Source: Rhodospirillaceae bacterium
Lineage (GTDB): Bacteria; Pseudomonadota; Alphaproteobacteria; GCA-2721365
DNA length: 34,884 nt
Reading direction: 5' to 3'
NCBI GenBank assembly: GCA_002721365.1
Contig: PBKC01000093.1
Location: 1-34,884 of the forward strand
Positions within the stretch are counted from its first letter, which is position 1; each line of letters opens with the position of its first letter. The translations under genes and the position numbers were made by a program. Below the pieces are notes generated by a model. That model was given only the letters and a program-made list of their open reading frames with translations, ran no database searches and was not told the origin of the DNA. Shown one piece after another: positions 22,368 to 31,338 of this stretch.

Positions 22368-23102
22368 CTATTCCTGCGGGTGGACGATGACCGAGAGGAA
22401 CTTGATCGGCAGTTCGATCAGGTTCTCCGGTCCATGCGCCGCCGCGGAATCGAAGAACAGGGAGTCGCCGGGCACCAGACGGTAGGTCTTACCGGCATGG
22501 TGGTAGTCGATCTGACCTTCGAGCATGTAGATGAACTCGATTCCCTCATGCTCGAACAGCGGGAAGACCTCCGAGCTTTCGGTCAGGGTGATCAGAAACG
22601 GCTCTACGCGCTGCTGGTGGCCGATCGAATGGCCGAGAAGCTGATAGACATGGCCACTGCGGCTGCCCCGACGCTCGATGGGCAGGCCTTCGCCGGCCTT
22701 CACGTGAGCGGCGTCATGGCGTTCCTCGAAGTGACGGAACAGAGCCGTCACGGGAACGTTCAGCGCTGCGGACAGCGCATGCAGCGTCGCGAGAGACGGC
22801 GCCGTCTGACCGTTCTCGATCTTGGACAGCATCCCCGAGGACAGTCCGGACATGCGCGCCAGCTCCGCTACCGTCATCCGGAGGCGCAGCCGGAACTCCC
22901 GAACCTGCTTTCCGATCGCCACTTCGAGGCTCCGCAGGTCCCCTGTGTTGCCGGGGAGGGCGGGTTCGACGTGGGAGATTTCCTGTCTGGCTTGCGCGTT
23001 GATCGTCGTTTCTCCTCGGTAAACGGCCGGCGTCGCTCCGCAGGCTCGTCTTTGCTTTGTGCATGGCCCGGGGCTCTGCCGCCAGCTTGGTCCAGCCGGC
23101 AC
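22368..23102 (-). CDS. XRE-family regulator with cupin domain, second copy
   Basis: This protein is a paralogue of the regulator at 17186-17803. It has a helix-turn-helix GKQVREFRLRLRMTVAELAR, then LSSGMLSKIENGQTAPSLAT, and a cupin domain with FEHEGIEFIYMLEGQIDYHH and PGDSLFFDSAAAHGPENL. It is divergent from the ABC importer and dimethylformamidase operon, and convergent with gmaS. It is thus well placed to control both. The N-terminus is uncertain. No ATG is in frame before the helix-turn-helix, and the GTG at 23102 has no clear ribosome site. A good GAGGAGA at 23011-23017 lies just before in-frame ACG and ATC codons (23001-23009), which would give a protein close in length to its paralogue. 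Confidence 0.87.
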   Translation of the reverse strand: MPAGPSWRQSPGPCTKQRRACGATPAVYRGETTINAQARQEISHVEPALPGNTGDLRSLEVAIGKQVREFRLRLRMTVAELARMSGLSSGMLSKIENGQTAPSLATLHALSAALNVPVTALFRHFEERHDAAHVKAGEGLPIERRGSRSGHVYQLLGHSIGHQQRVEPFLITLTESSEVFPLFEHEGIEFIYMLEGQIDYHHAGKTYRLVPGDSLFFDSAAAHGPENLIELPIKFLSVIVHPQE

Positions 23103-23521
23103 ACGGCGCGGGCATCACTGCCTTAGAAGATAGCATCTCCTTCCATCCAGCGCGTACCCGGAATGCGCGTGGTCCAGGCCTGTCGCCGGATCATGCGTTG
23201 AGTAGTAGGAATATAGGTTGCCTAAACTCTAGGCGGGAAACATCGCTCTTTAGCCGCTGACTCATGGGCTGCGGCTGTTCTCCAGCGAGATGTGGCGGGG
23301 ATGCCCATGAATCAAGTGCCTCATGCCCAATGATTGGGCGGCATTGGCGCTTGCTTGGCCGCAGGATTCCGGGCAATTTTAAGAATGAGAGGAAAAAGTT
23401 TTTCCTTGTAGGAATATTCTGAGCATGGCATAGAACTTGGATGCATAAAAAATTACTCACAGGAAACAGGCCGATCAAGGTCGCCTGCCGATAGACGGTT
23501 AACGAGCACGGGAGTAGGGCC
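23103..23521. promoter_or_regulatory. Divergent control region with AGGAA/TTCCT half-sites
   Basis: This 419-base gap separates the XRE-cupin gene from the importer operon and is richer in A+T than its surroundings. AGGAAAAA-G-TTTTTCCT (23390-23406) is a perfect palindrome. It runs into TTCCT-TGT-AGGAA (23402-23414) and TAGGAATATT (23409-23418). A second TAGGAATAT is at 23206-23214, followed by GCCTA-AACTC-TAGGC (about 23220-23234). TGGCATAGAACTTGGAT (23426-23442) resembles a sigma-54 promoter but has GG instead of GC at -12. GGGAGTAGGG just before 23522 is the ribosome site of the first gene. No gene was seen in the gap. Confidence 0.55.
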
Positions 23522-24841
23522 ATGTCGATCACGAGAAGAAGTGTCCTGAAGGGCGGCGCCGCCGTAACGGCCACCGCCGCCGCGGGTTTCCCGCACATCT
23601 TCGTCAAGAACCTGAACCAGGCATGGGGTGCGCCGGCCTGGGTCAAGGAAGGCGAGCCGATCAAGGTCGGTGTGCTGTTTTCCCAGACGGGCAACCTCGC
23701 CGTCGTCGAGAACGACTCGACCAACGTCGTCCTCTACGCGATCGAGGAGATCAACAAGAACGGCGGTGTGATGGGCACGCCGATCGAGCCGGTGGTCGTC
23801 GATGCCAAGTCCGACATCAAGGTCTATTCCGAGAAGATCAGCGAGCTGATCCTTCGCGATCGCGTCGTCTCCGTGTTCGGCGGCTACACCTCGGCCAGTC
23901 GGCGCGCGGTGATGCCGATCGTGTTCGCCCGCGATCACCTGTTCTACTACCCGACCTGCTACGAAGGCCGCGAGTGCATGCAGAACGTCATCTGCACCGG
24001 ACCGCTCGCCAACCAGCACTCCTACGATCTGATTCCGTTCATGGTCGAGAACTTCGGCCCGAAGGTCTACCTGATCGGGTCGAACTACATCTGGCCCAAG
24101 GAGTCGAACAAGAACGCCAAGGTTTGGCTGGAGCGCGTCGGCGGCGAGGTCGTCGGCGAGGACTACGTGCCGCTGGGTGGTTCCGAGTTCACGCCGATCT
24201 TCAACAAGGTCCGGCAGCAGGAACCCGACTTCATCTTCTCCACGGTGGTCGGCGACTCCGACATCGCGCTGCACAAGCAGTTCAAGCAGGAAGGCTTCAA
24301 CGTCGACACCATGCCGATCGCCGCTCTCACCACCGGTGAGATCGAGATCCGGGCGATGGGCGCCGAGTTCGGAGCCGGCCACTTCCTGTCCGCGCCGTAC
24401 TTCCAGACCCTCGACAACCCGACCAACCAGAAGTTCGTCGAGAACTATCTGGGCAGCAAGTACGGCACCGGCGGCGTCACCCACTACAACATGGAAGAGA
24501 CCTACCTGTCGGTCTATGCCTGGAAGTACGGGCTGGAAAAGGCGATCGAGCAGGCGGGCTGGGACGGCGTCACCCCGCGCCTGATCCGCGACGTGTCGGG
24601 CGGAATCCGCATCGAGGACGACATTTCGCCGGAAGGGCTGATCTGGATCGACCCCGACAACTTCAACGCGTGGCTCAAGCCGAAGATCGGCCAGTGCCAG
24701 TCGGACGGTCAGTTCAAGATCGTCAAGGCCGCCGACGAGCACGTGGCCCCGGACCCGTTCTCGATCTACCCGGAGCGCGGCGTCTGCAAGGCCGACGGGC
24801 TGCACACGGAAGATGGCAAGGTGCTCAAGAACGTCCTCTAG
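23522..24841 (+). CDS. Urea/amide-type ABC transporter substrate-binding protein
   Basis: This 439-residue protein is a type I periplasmic binding protein of the UrtA/FmdD family. The N-terminus MSITRRSVLKGGAAVTATAA is a twin-arginine export signal. Ligand-fold motifs include IKVGVLFSQTGNLAVVENDS, FGGYTSASRRAVMPIVFARD, YLIGSNYIWPKESNKNAKVW and IFSTVVGDSDIALHKQFKQE. It resembles AmiC (10338-11504) along its whole length. It is the first gene of an operon that continues with permeases, ATPases and the dimethylformamidase genes. Its ligand is therefore more likely formamide or a methylated formamide than urea itself, but this is inference. Confidence 0.88.
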   Translation: MSITRRSVLKGGAAVTATAAAGFPHIFVKNLNQAWGAPAWVKEGEPIKVGVLFSQTGNLAVVENDSTNVVLYAIEEINKNGGVMGTPIEPVVVDAKSDIKVYSEKISELILRDRVVSVFGGYTSASRRAVMPIVFARDHLFYYPTCYEGRECMQNVICTGPLANQHSYDLIPFMVENFGPKVYLIGSNYIWPKESNKNAKVWLERVGGEVVGEDYVPLGGSEFTPIFNKVRQQEPDFIFSTVVGDSDIALHKQFKQEGFNVDTMPIAALTTGEIEIRAMGAEFGAGHFLSAPYFQTLDNPTNQKFVENYLGSKYGTGGVTHYNMEETYLSVYAWKYGLEKAIEQAGWDGVTPRLIRDVSGGIRIEDDISPEGLIWIDPDNFNAWLKPKIGQCQSDGQFKIVKAADEHVAPDPFSIYPERGVCKADGLHTEDGKVLKNVL

Positions 24842-24887
24842 CGGCTGAAGACACCTCTCGCGGAAACCGAAGGAGGACTGTGGGGAC

Positions 24888-25790
24888 ATGAGCGTCCATG
24901 ACTTCTGGACACCGTTCGCGCTCGAACCGTTCCTGAACGCGCTGATCGTCGGGCTCAGCATCGCCAGCATCTGGCTGGTTGCCGCTCTCGGCCTGACGAT
25001 CATCTACGGCACCATGGGCGTCATCAACATGGCCCATGGCGAGTTCATCATGTTGGGGGCGTACTCGACTTACGTCCTCCAGTCCTACCTCGGTTTCCCG
25101 TTCCTGCTATGCCTGCCGGCCGCGTTCTTCATCGTCGCCGGCTTCGGGTGGGTGATCGAGAAGGTCCTGATAAGACATCTCTATCAGAGACCGCTCGACA
25201 CCCTGCTCGCCACCTGGGGCGTATCCCTGGTGCTGATCCAGGGGGTGCGTCTGGTATTCGGCGGCGAGCCGCAATATGTGGGCGTCCCCACATGGCTGGA
25301 TTCGGCCATGCAGATCGGCTTCATCAATCTGGCCTGGCTCCGCGTCTTCATCATCGTCGTTTCCGGCCTGATGGTTCTCCTGACCTGGTGGATCCTGTTC
25401 CGCACCGTCACCGGCGTCCGAATCCGCGCGGTGATGCAGAACAAGGAGATGGCTGCCTCGTTCGGCATCAATGCCAATCAGGTCTACAGCATCACGTTCG
25501 CGTACGGGGCCGGTGTGGCGGGTGTCGCCGGTGCCCTGTTCGGGGCCTTCAAGAGCCTCTTCCCCGATATGGGGAGCGGCTACATCGTCGAGGCATTCCT
25601 GGTGGTCGTCGTGGGTGGCGGACAGCTCATCGGCAGCGTGTTCAGTGCCGGGCTGATGGGAGAGATGGGGTCCGTCTTCTCCTACTTCACCAACGATACC
25701 TTCGCGCGCTTCGTCCTCTTCACGCTGATCGTCGTCTTCCTCCGTTTCCGGCCGCAGGGCCTGATTTCGGAAGCGATGACGCGGCGCTGA
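24888..25790 (+). CDS. Urea/amide-type ABC transporter permease (UrtB-like)
   Basis: This 300-residue inner-membrane permease belongs to the LivH/UrtB family, with about eight hydrophobic segments. GLTIIYGTMGVINMAHGEFI near the N-terminus is the family hallmark. NKEMAASFGINANQVYSITF is the EAA-like cytoplasmic loop that meets the ATPases. VVVVGGGQLIGSVFSAGLMG and FRPQGLISEA near the end are also typical. It starts at 24888 after AGGAGG, 46 bases after the binding-protein gene, and would pair with the next gene product. Confidence 0.9.
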   Translation: MSVHDFWTPFALEPFLNALIVGLSIASIWLVAALGLTIIYGTMGVINMAHGEFIMLGAYSTYVLQSYLGFPFLLCLPAAFFIVAGFGWVIEKVLIRHLYQRPLDTLLATWGVSLVLIQGVRLVFGGEPQYVGVPTWLDSAMQIGFINLAWLRVFIIVVSGLMVLLTWWILFRTVTGVRIRAVMQNKEMAASFGINANQVYSITFAYGAGVAGVAGALFGAFKSLFPDMGSGYIVEAFLVVVVGGGQLIGSVFSAGLMGEMGSVFSYFTNDTFARFVLFTLIVVFLRFRPQGLISEAMTRR

Positions 25791-25809
25791 TCTCGCATTC
25801 GGTGGACCG

Positions 25810-26913
25810 ATGGAGTCGCAGAACATCTATCACAACAAGACAGCGCAGTGGCTGTCTTACCTGGTCGTTTTCGTTGGTCTGGCTTTTTTGCCGACGTTCA
25901 TCGACCCCTTCACCCTCAACCAGTTCTCGCGCTACGCGGTGCTGGCGATGCTGGCGGTCTCCGTCAGTCTCGTATGGGGCTTCGGGGGTATTCTAAGCCT
26001 CGGTCAGGGGATCGCCTTCGGGCTGGCTGCCTACGGCATGGGCATGACCATGCAGATGCAGTTCCAGGACCCGGAAAGCAATCCGATCCCCAGCTTCATG
26101 CTGACCAACGAGCTCAGCGAGCTGCCGGGGCTGTGGGTGCCGTTCTGGAATACCGAGGTCGGCCTGCTGCTGGCGCTCGCCGTGCCCACGGTGTTCTTCG
26201 TGATCTTCGGCGCCCTGATGTTCCAGGCGCGGGTCGCCGGCGCTTTCGTGGCGATCATGACCCTGGCCATGCTCGCCGCCTGGTACAGCATGGCCTACGA
26301 CATGCAGCCCTTCACGGCCGGGTTCAACGGGATATCGCCGCCCCTTCCGTTCGACTGGCTCGGGGTTTCGTTCGACCCTTACTCGCCGATCACCTACTGG
26401 GTGGCGCTGGGCCTGCTCGCTTTCGTGGTGCTGGCATCGAAGCTGGTGCTGCAAAGCAAGTTCGGCCTGATCATCCAGGCGATCCGCGATGACGCCGAGC
26501 GCGTCCGCTTCGTGGGCTACAACGTCGCGTTCTATCAGGTCGTCATCTTCGCGATGTCGGGCTTCATCGCCGCGATCGCGGGCATCACCTGGGTGATGCT
26601 GACCCAGTACGTCTCGCCGGTCCTGCTCGAGGTTCAGTTCAGCATCGCCATGGTGATCTGGGCTGCGGTCGGCGGACGGCTGTCGCTGATGGGCGCGATG
26701 ATCGGCGCTTTCCTGGTCAACGGCATGCAGAGCTATGTCGGCGATGCGTTCCAGAGCACCTGGCTCCTGATCATCGGCGGGCTGTTCATCCTCGTCGTTC
26801 GCTTCCTCCCCAAGGGGATCGCCGGACTGATCGAAACCGGCCTCGGCTACGTGCCGATCGGACGGCGCCGCTCGGACTCGATGTCCAGCAACCCTGCCCG
26901 CGCGGCGGAATAG
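25810..26913 (+). CDS. Urea/amide-type ABC transporter permease (UrtC-like)
   Basis: This 367-residue permease is of the LivM/UrtC family. GGILSLGQGIAFGLAAYGMG is the conserved N-terminal segment. KFGLIIQAIRDDAERVRFVG with YNVAFYQVVIFAMSGFIAA forms the coupling loop region. AVGGRLSLMGAMIGAFLVNG and a C-terminal RFLPKGIAGL tail complete the match. It forms the membrane channel with the previous permease. The gene follows after 19 bases. Its stop overlaps a TAGGAGGG ribosome site for the first ATPase. Confidence 0.9.
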   Translation: MESQNIYHNKTAQWLSYLVVFVGLAFLPTFIDPFTLNQFSRYAVLAMLAVSVSLVWGFGGILSLGQGIAFGLAAYGMGMTMQMQFQDPESNPIPSFMLTNELSELPGLWVPFWNTEVGLLLALAVPTVFFVIFGALMFQARVAGAFVAIMTLAMLAAWYSMAYDMQPFTAGFNGISPPLPFDWLGVSFDPYSPITYWVALGLLAFVVLASKLVLQSKFGLIIQAIRDDAERVRFVGYNVAFYQVVIFAMSGFIAAIAGITWVMLTQYVSPVLLEVQFSIAMVIWAAVGGRLSLMGAMIGAFLVNGMQSYVGDAFQSTWLLIIGGLFILVVRFLPKGIAGLIETGLGYVPIGRRRSDSMSSNPARAAE

Positions 26914-26923
26914 GAGGGCAGCG

Positions 26924-27676
26924 ATGGGCATGCTCGAACTCCACGGTGTTACCAAGGCCTATGACGACTTCACCGTCGTCGAATCCTTCAGCTTCGACGT
27001 CATCGAAGGCGAGCTGCGATGCCTGCTCGGTCCGAACGGTGCCGGCAAGTCGACGACGATGGACCTCATCACCGGGCGCCAGAAGCTCTCGGGCGGGAAG
27101 ATCGTCTTCGACGGCCGCGATATCACCGGCATGAAGGAGCATGAGATCGCGCGCCTCGGCGTCGGTCGCAAGTTCCAGGTCCCGGCCGTGTTTCGCGAGC
27201 TCACGGTGAGGGAAAATCTCGAGGTCGCGGACAATCGCAGCCCCAACCCGTTCGCCAACATGCGCTGGTTCGGCCGGTCCGGCGACAGCCGGAACTTCGA
27301 TCAGATCGTCGACCTCGTCGGGCTAGGGCCGCGCCTCGGTACGCAGGCGGGCTTCCTGTCGCACGGCGAAACCCAGTGGCTCGAGATCGGCATGGTGCTG
27401 ATGCAGAACCCCAAGCTCCTGCTGATGGACGAGCCGACCGCCGGCATGACCGAGCACGAGAAGCACAAGACGTCCGAGATCTTCGGCCGCCTGAAGGGGA
27501 ATCACACCCTGGTGGTGGTGGAGCACGACATGTCCTTCGTCCGCGAGATCGCCGACGTCGTCACCGTCATGCATCTGGGCAAGCTCCTGGCCGAGGGGCC
27601 GATGAAGGAGATCGAGGTCAACTCCCGCGTCCGCGAGGTCTATCTGGGATCGGAGGGCAACGGCCATGATGCTTGA
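26924..27676 (+). CDS. Urea/amide-type ABC transporter ATPase (UrtD-like)
   Basis: This 250-residue ATPase is of the LivG/UrtD type. Walker A is GPNGAGKSTTMDLITG. The Q-loop region is RKFQVPAVFRELTVRENL. The signature motif is LSHGETQWLEIGMVL, with H-G-E in place of the usual G-G-Q, as in other UrtD proteins. Walker B is LLLMDEPTAGMT, and the switch His lies in VVVEHDMSFV. It powers import with the other ATPase and overlaps it by eleven bases. Confidence 0.9.
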   Translation: MGMLELHGVTKAYDDFTVVESFSFDVIEGELRCLLGPNGAGKSTTMDLITGRQKLSGGKIVFDGRDITGMKEHEIARLGVGRKFQVPAVFRELTVRENLEVADNRSPNPFANMRWFGRSGDSRNFDQIVDLVGLGPRLGTQAGFLSHGETQWLEIGMVLMQNPKLLLMDEPTAGMTEHEKHKTSEIFGRLKGNHTLVVVEHDMSFVREIADVVTVMHLGKLLAEGPMKEIEVNSRVREVYLGSEGNGHDA

Positions 27677-28364
27677 GCTCCAGGACGTCACGTCGTTCTA
27701 CGGCAAGACGCCGATCCTCCAGAACGTCGACCTGTCGGTGCCGGAAGGGTCGTGCTTTTGCGTTCTCGGCAAGAACGGCGTCGGCAAGACCACGCTGATG
27801 CGGACGATCATGGGCCTCACCACCCGGATCACCGGCAAGCTGTCGATCGCCGGCCAGGATGCCACCAGCCAGCCGACCTATGAGCGGGCGATCGCCGGGG
27901 TGGGCTACATCCCGCAGGGCCGCGGCATTCTCGGCAAGTTCACCGTCCGCGAGAACATCCAGCTCGGCACCTTCGCGAGCAACGACGCCGCCCACGGCGT
28001 GCCGCCGCTCTGCCTCGAGCTGTTCCCCTACCTTGCCGAGAATCTCGATAAGCGCGCCGGCCATCTGTCCGGCGGGCAGCAGCAGCAACTCGCCATCGCG
28101 CGGGCCCTTGCCACCGATCCCAAGGTGCTTCTGCTCGACGAGCCGACCGAGGGCATCCAGCCCAACATCGTCAAGGAGATCGAACTCACCTTGCGGCGGC
28201 TCAACAAGGAGATCGGGCTGACCCTGATCCTGACCGAACAGCACATCAAGGTCGCACGCGAACTCTCCGACTACTTCGCGGTCCTGGAAAACGGTCGCGT
28301 CGTCGAAACCGGCCCGATCGCCGCGCTCACCGACGAGCTCGTCGAACGGCATCTGACGATCTGA
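27666..28364 (+). CDS. Urea/amide-type ABC transporter ATPase (UrtE-like)
   Basis: This 232-residue ATPase is of the LivF/UrtE type. Walker A is GKNGVGKTTLMRTIMGL. The signature is LSGGQQQQLAIARALA. Walker B is LLLDEPTEGIQPNIV, and the switch His is in LTEQHIKVA. The segment IAGVGYIPQGRGILGKFTVR is the usual Q-loop of UrtE. It completes a five-gene importer. The dimethylformamidase genes start 56 bases later on the same strand, so transport and hydrolysis look coupled. Confidence 0.92.
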   Translation: MMLELQDVTSFYGKTPILQNVDLSVPEGSCFCVLGKNGVGKTTLMRTIMGLTTRITGKLSIAGQDATSQPTYERAIAGVGYIPQGRGILGKFTVRENIQLGTFASNDAAHGVPPLCLELFPYLAENLDKRAGHLSGGQQQQLAIARALATDPKVLLLDEPTEGIQPNIVKEIELTLRRLNKEIGLTLILTEQHIKVARELSDYFAVLENGRVVETGPIAALTDELVERHLTI

Positions 28365-28420
28365 GCGGACGGCACCGGCCGGACGATCAGCCAACAACGA
28401 AAGACTTTGGAGGGCGAAGG

Positions 28421-28855
28421 ATGATCCCGATACCGAGACGGAATACCCCAGACGGCCAGCGGATGGAGAAGATCCACAAGGAATGCATCGACTCCATGAA
28501 GGGCGTCGCCGGCTGCTCGATCCTCAAATGCGCGACGCCGGGTGACACCACCGTCGTCACCGGCGGCATCCACGAGGACTTCCAGCTCAACCGCGTCCTG
28601 ATCCGCATGCGTGCGAAGCCGCCGGCCGGAAAGCTCGTGGTCGTCTGCACGAAGGTCGAGAAGGAATGGCGGATCGCCCGCCTCGCCGGCATCCGCGGCG
28701 TGCCGCCGGAGTTCGTGACCGACAAGGTCTACGACAACGAACAGGATCCGCAGCACGACATCTTCCTGATGCGGCTCGATGAGATGCCGGAAACCGACGG
28801 TTTCCCCGAGCATTTCCGCCAGGGCTGGAAGCGACACGACGACCAGTGGGCCTGA
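28421..28855 (+). CDS. dmfA1: N,N-dimethylformamidase small (alpha) subunit, divergent
   Basis: This 144-residue protein precedes the large dimethylformamidase subunit. The second half (EKEWRIARLAGIRGVPPEFV, then DPQHDIFLMRLDEMPE) aligns, by memory, with the C-terminal part of known DmfA1 (EREWDAYRIATIREFG ... HAVFLRRIEDV). The first half (RRNTPDGQRMEKIHKECIDS, CSILKCATPGDTTVVTGGIH) does not obviously match. In known enzymes the small subunit caps the large one and stabilises the halophilic-type tetramer. The ATG at 28421 has GGAGGG ten bases upstream. The assignment rests on the partial match and on gene order. Confidence 0.7.
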   Translation: MIPIPRRNTPDGQRMEKIHKECIDSMKGVAGCSILKCATPGDTTVVTGGIHEDFQLNRVLIRMRAKPPAGKLVVVCTKVEKEWRIARLAGIRGVPPEFVTDKVYDNEQDPQHDIFLMRLDEMPETDGFPEHFRQGWKRHDDQWA

Positions 28856-28919
28856 GCCGACCGCCGCACTACGCGACGGCGCCGTCCACGGCCAGAGGAT
28901 CAAGGGGAGTGACTGACCG

Positions 28920-31319
28920 ATGAGTTGGATGCGGATCACCGGTTACGCCGACAAGTTCGGCGTGCATCCGGGCGACAAGATCAAGTTTTACGTCAATTGC
29001 GACGGACCGAAGGAATACAAGGCCGAGATCGTGAAGATGATCCACGGCGACACCAATCCGCGCGGTCCGGGCCTTATCGAGGAGAAGATCGGGGCGTCCT
29101 GCGACGGCACCTATCCGGGCATGAAGCAGGTCATCTACAGCGGGTCCTACGGCTTCGTCGCCGACAAGCCGCAGTTCAAGATCGAAAGCTTCACGCTGCA
29201 GTGCTGGATCTGGCCGACCGCGCCGAAGACCCATCCCAAGTACTGGAAGCACGGCGCCCAGGGCCTGGTCACCAAATGGTGCGACGGCAAGGGCTATGGC
29301 CTGTTCCTCAACGAGGACGGTTGCGTCGAGCTGCGCATCAACGACGAGAAGATCACTACCGGCGTCCAGGTGCGCGACCATGCGTGGCACTTCGTCGCCG
29401 CGAGCTACGATGCCGAAACCGGTGAGGCGATCCTCTATCACGAGCCGCAGATTCAGTACGCGCTCGACCCGGAAATCCCGCCGGTCACCAAGAAGGTCTC
29501 GACCAAGCTCGCCTATGTGGACGGCACCCCGACGGTGATCGCCGGCTATTGCGGCGGCCTCGATTCGAGCCCGCAGGCCAAGGCCTCCGTACCGGCCGGG
29601 ACCATCATCGCCGGCCACTACAACGGCAAGATCGACAGCCCGCGGATCTGCAGCAAGGCGCTCTCGCGGCTCGACATCGAGACGATGAAGCTCGGCGGCC
29701 AGACGGGTCTCACCGAGCGGCGCAATTCCGGCCCGAGCGACCGTCTCTCGGCCTGCATCGTCGCGGCGTGGGACTTCTCCGACGGCATCAACACGATCAT
29801 GGGCAAGGACACGGGTCCCTACCTGTTCCACGCGCAGATCGTGAACTGCCCGACCCGCGCGATGACCGGCCACAACTTCAACGGCCATGTCTTCGACTGG
29901 AAGTCGGCGCCCGAGCAGTACGGGGCGATCCATTTCCATGACGACGACGTCGACGACGCGCGCTGGGCGGTGAGCTTCGAATGGGACGTGCCCGAGGGAA
30001 CCTCGAGCAAGTGCTATGCGGCCAAGCTAACCTCGGCGGACGGCGACGAGGACTACATCCCGTTCTGGGTGGTCCCGCGCGTCGGCGAGGAACAGTCGAA
30101 GATCGCCTTCATGGTGCCGACGATCAGCTACATGGCCTATGCGAACGAGCATCTGGCCAACAACGCCGGCGGCGCCGAGCTGCTGGTCTATCGCGTGCCG
30201 ATCATGCAGCAGCAGAACATGTTCCTGTCGGAGCATCGCGAGTATGGCGGGTCGATCTACGACACCCATACCGACGGCAGTGGTCTCTGCCTGTCGTCCC
30301 GGCTGCGCCCGATCCTCAGCATCCGGCCCAAATACGACCACTTCCTGTCGCAGTCGCCCTGGCAGTACCCGGCCGACCTGCATCTGGTCTACTGGCTGGA
30401 GAAGATGGGCTACGCCTACGACGTCATCACCGACGAGGACGTCACCTATGACGGTCTCGCCCGGCTGGAGAACTACAACGTCGTCATCACCGGCTCGCAT
30501 CCCGAGCATAACAGCGGGCCGCAGCTCGATGCGCTGCACAACTACACCCAGCGCGGCGGGCGGCTCATGTATATGGGCGCGGACGCGTGGTACTGGGTCC
30601 ACTCCTACCATCCCGCCTATGACGGGCTGGGCCGGGGCGTCATCACCGAGATGCGACGCTGCGAATCCGGTATCCGCACCTGGCGTGCCGATCCTGGTGA
30701 GTACTATCACCAGGGCACCGGCGAGCTGGGCGGCATGTGGCGCTATCGCGGCCGTTACCTGCACTCGGTCGCCGGCACCGGCATGTCGTCGGAAGGCTTC
30801 GACATCTCGACGTACTATTCGCGTACGGAAGAGAGCAACGACGAGCGCGTCGCCTGGGCCTTCGAGGGCATCGGCTACGACGAGAAGCTCGGCAATTTCG
30901 GCTTGGTCGGCGGCGGCGCCGCGGGAACCGAGCTCGACATCGTCGACACCCTTCTTGGCTCGCCGCCGCACACCCTGGTGGTCGCCACCTCGGCGGGCCG
31001 TCACACGGAAGCCTATCTGCTGGTCATGGAGGACTACGGCTTCAGCCAGCAGGGCATCGACGGGACCCAGCACCCGCGGGTCCGCTCCGACATCGCCTAT
31101 CACGAGACGCCGAACGGCGGCGCCTGCTTCGCCTTCAGCTCGATCGCCTTCTGCGGCGCCCTGCCGTGGAACAATGGCGACAACAACATCTCGAAGCTGG
31201 TCGGAAACGTCGTGAACAGGTTCATGCAGGATGGACCGTTGCCGCCACCACCTGCGGCGGCATATGTGCACCGCGGTCGTGCGGATTACGATCCGCCCAT
31301 GAACAAGCAGCGCAAGTAG
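28920..31319 (+). CDS. dmfA2: N,N-dimethylformamidase large (beta) subunit
   Basis: This 799-residue protein is the catalytic subunit of a dimethylformamidase-type amidohydrolase, which splits N-methylated formamides into formate and the amine. The N-terminal half has a LamG/concanavalin-like region (FTLQCWIWPTAPKTHPKYWK, DHAWHFVAASYDAETGEAIL). The C-terminal half has the amidohydrolase-like domain (YPADLHLVYWLEKMGYAYDV, NVVITGSHPEHNS, GGRLMYMGADAWYWV). Characterised enzymes hold mononuclear iron by two Tyr and one Glu. Y447 (SIYDTH) and Y491 (LHLVYWLE) are spaced like those Tyr, and E577 or E582 are candidates for the Glu; this mapping is inference. The protein lacks a signal peptide. A 14-pair hairpin follows the gene. 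Confidence 0.88.
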   Translation: MSWMRITGYADKFGVHPGDKIKFYVNCDGPKEYKAEIVKMIHGDTNPRGPGLIEEKIGASCDGTYPGMKQVIYSGSYGFVADKPQFKIESFTLQCWIWPTAPKTHPKYWKHGAQGLVTKWCDGKGYGLFLNEDGCVELRINDEKITTGVQVRDHAWHFVAASYDAETGEAILYHEPQIQYALDPEIPPVTKKVSTKLAYVDGTPTVIAGYCGGLDSSPQAKASVPAGTIIAGHYNGKIDSPRICSKALSRLDIETMKLGGQTGLTERRNSGPSDRLSACIVAAWDFSDGINTIMGKDTGPYLFHAQIVNCPTRAMTGHNFNGHVFDWKSAPEQYGAIHFHDDDVDDARWAVSFEWDVPEGTSSKCYAAKLTSADGDEDYIPFWVVPRVGEEQSKIAFMVPTISYMAYANEHLANNAGGAELLVYRVPIMQQQNMFLSEHREYGGSIYDTHTDGSGLCLSSRLRPILSIRPKYDHFLSQSPWQYPADLHLVYWLEKMGYAYDVITDEDVTYDGLARLENYNVVITGSHPEHNSGPQLDALHNYTQRGGRLMYMGADAWYWVHSYHPAYDGLGRGVITEMRRCESGIRTWRADPGEYYHQGTGELGGMWRYRGRYLHSVAGTGMSSEGFDISTYYSRTEESNDERVAWAFEGIGYDEKLGNFGLVGGGAAGTELDIVDTLLGSPPHTLVVATSAGRHTEAYLLVMEDYGFSQQGIDGTQHPRVRSDIAYHETPNGGACFAFSSIAFCGALPWNNGDNNISKLVGNVVNRFMQDGPLPPPPAAAYVHRGRADYDPPMNKQRK

Positions 31320-31338
31320 CCGCACTGCTTCATTGCCC

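Noticed and set aside
23522..28364. Plain urea transporter urtABCDE belonging to the urease
   Set aside because: It is not next to the urease genes and is cotranscribed with dimethylformamidase genes, so amide import is more likely; urea cannot be excluded.
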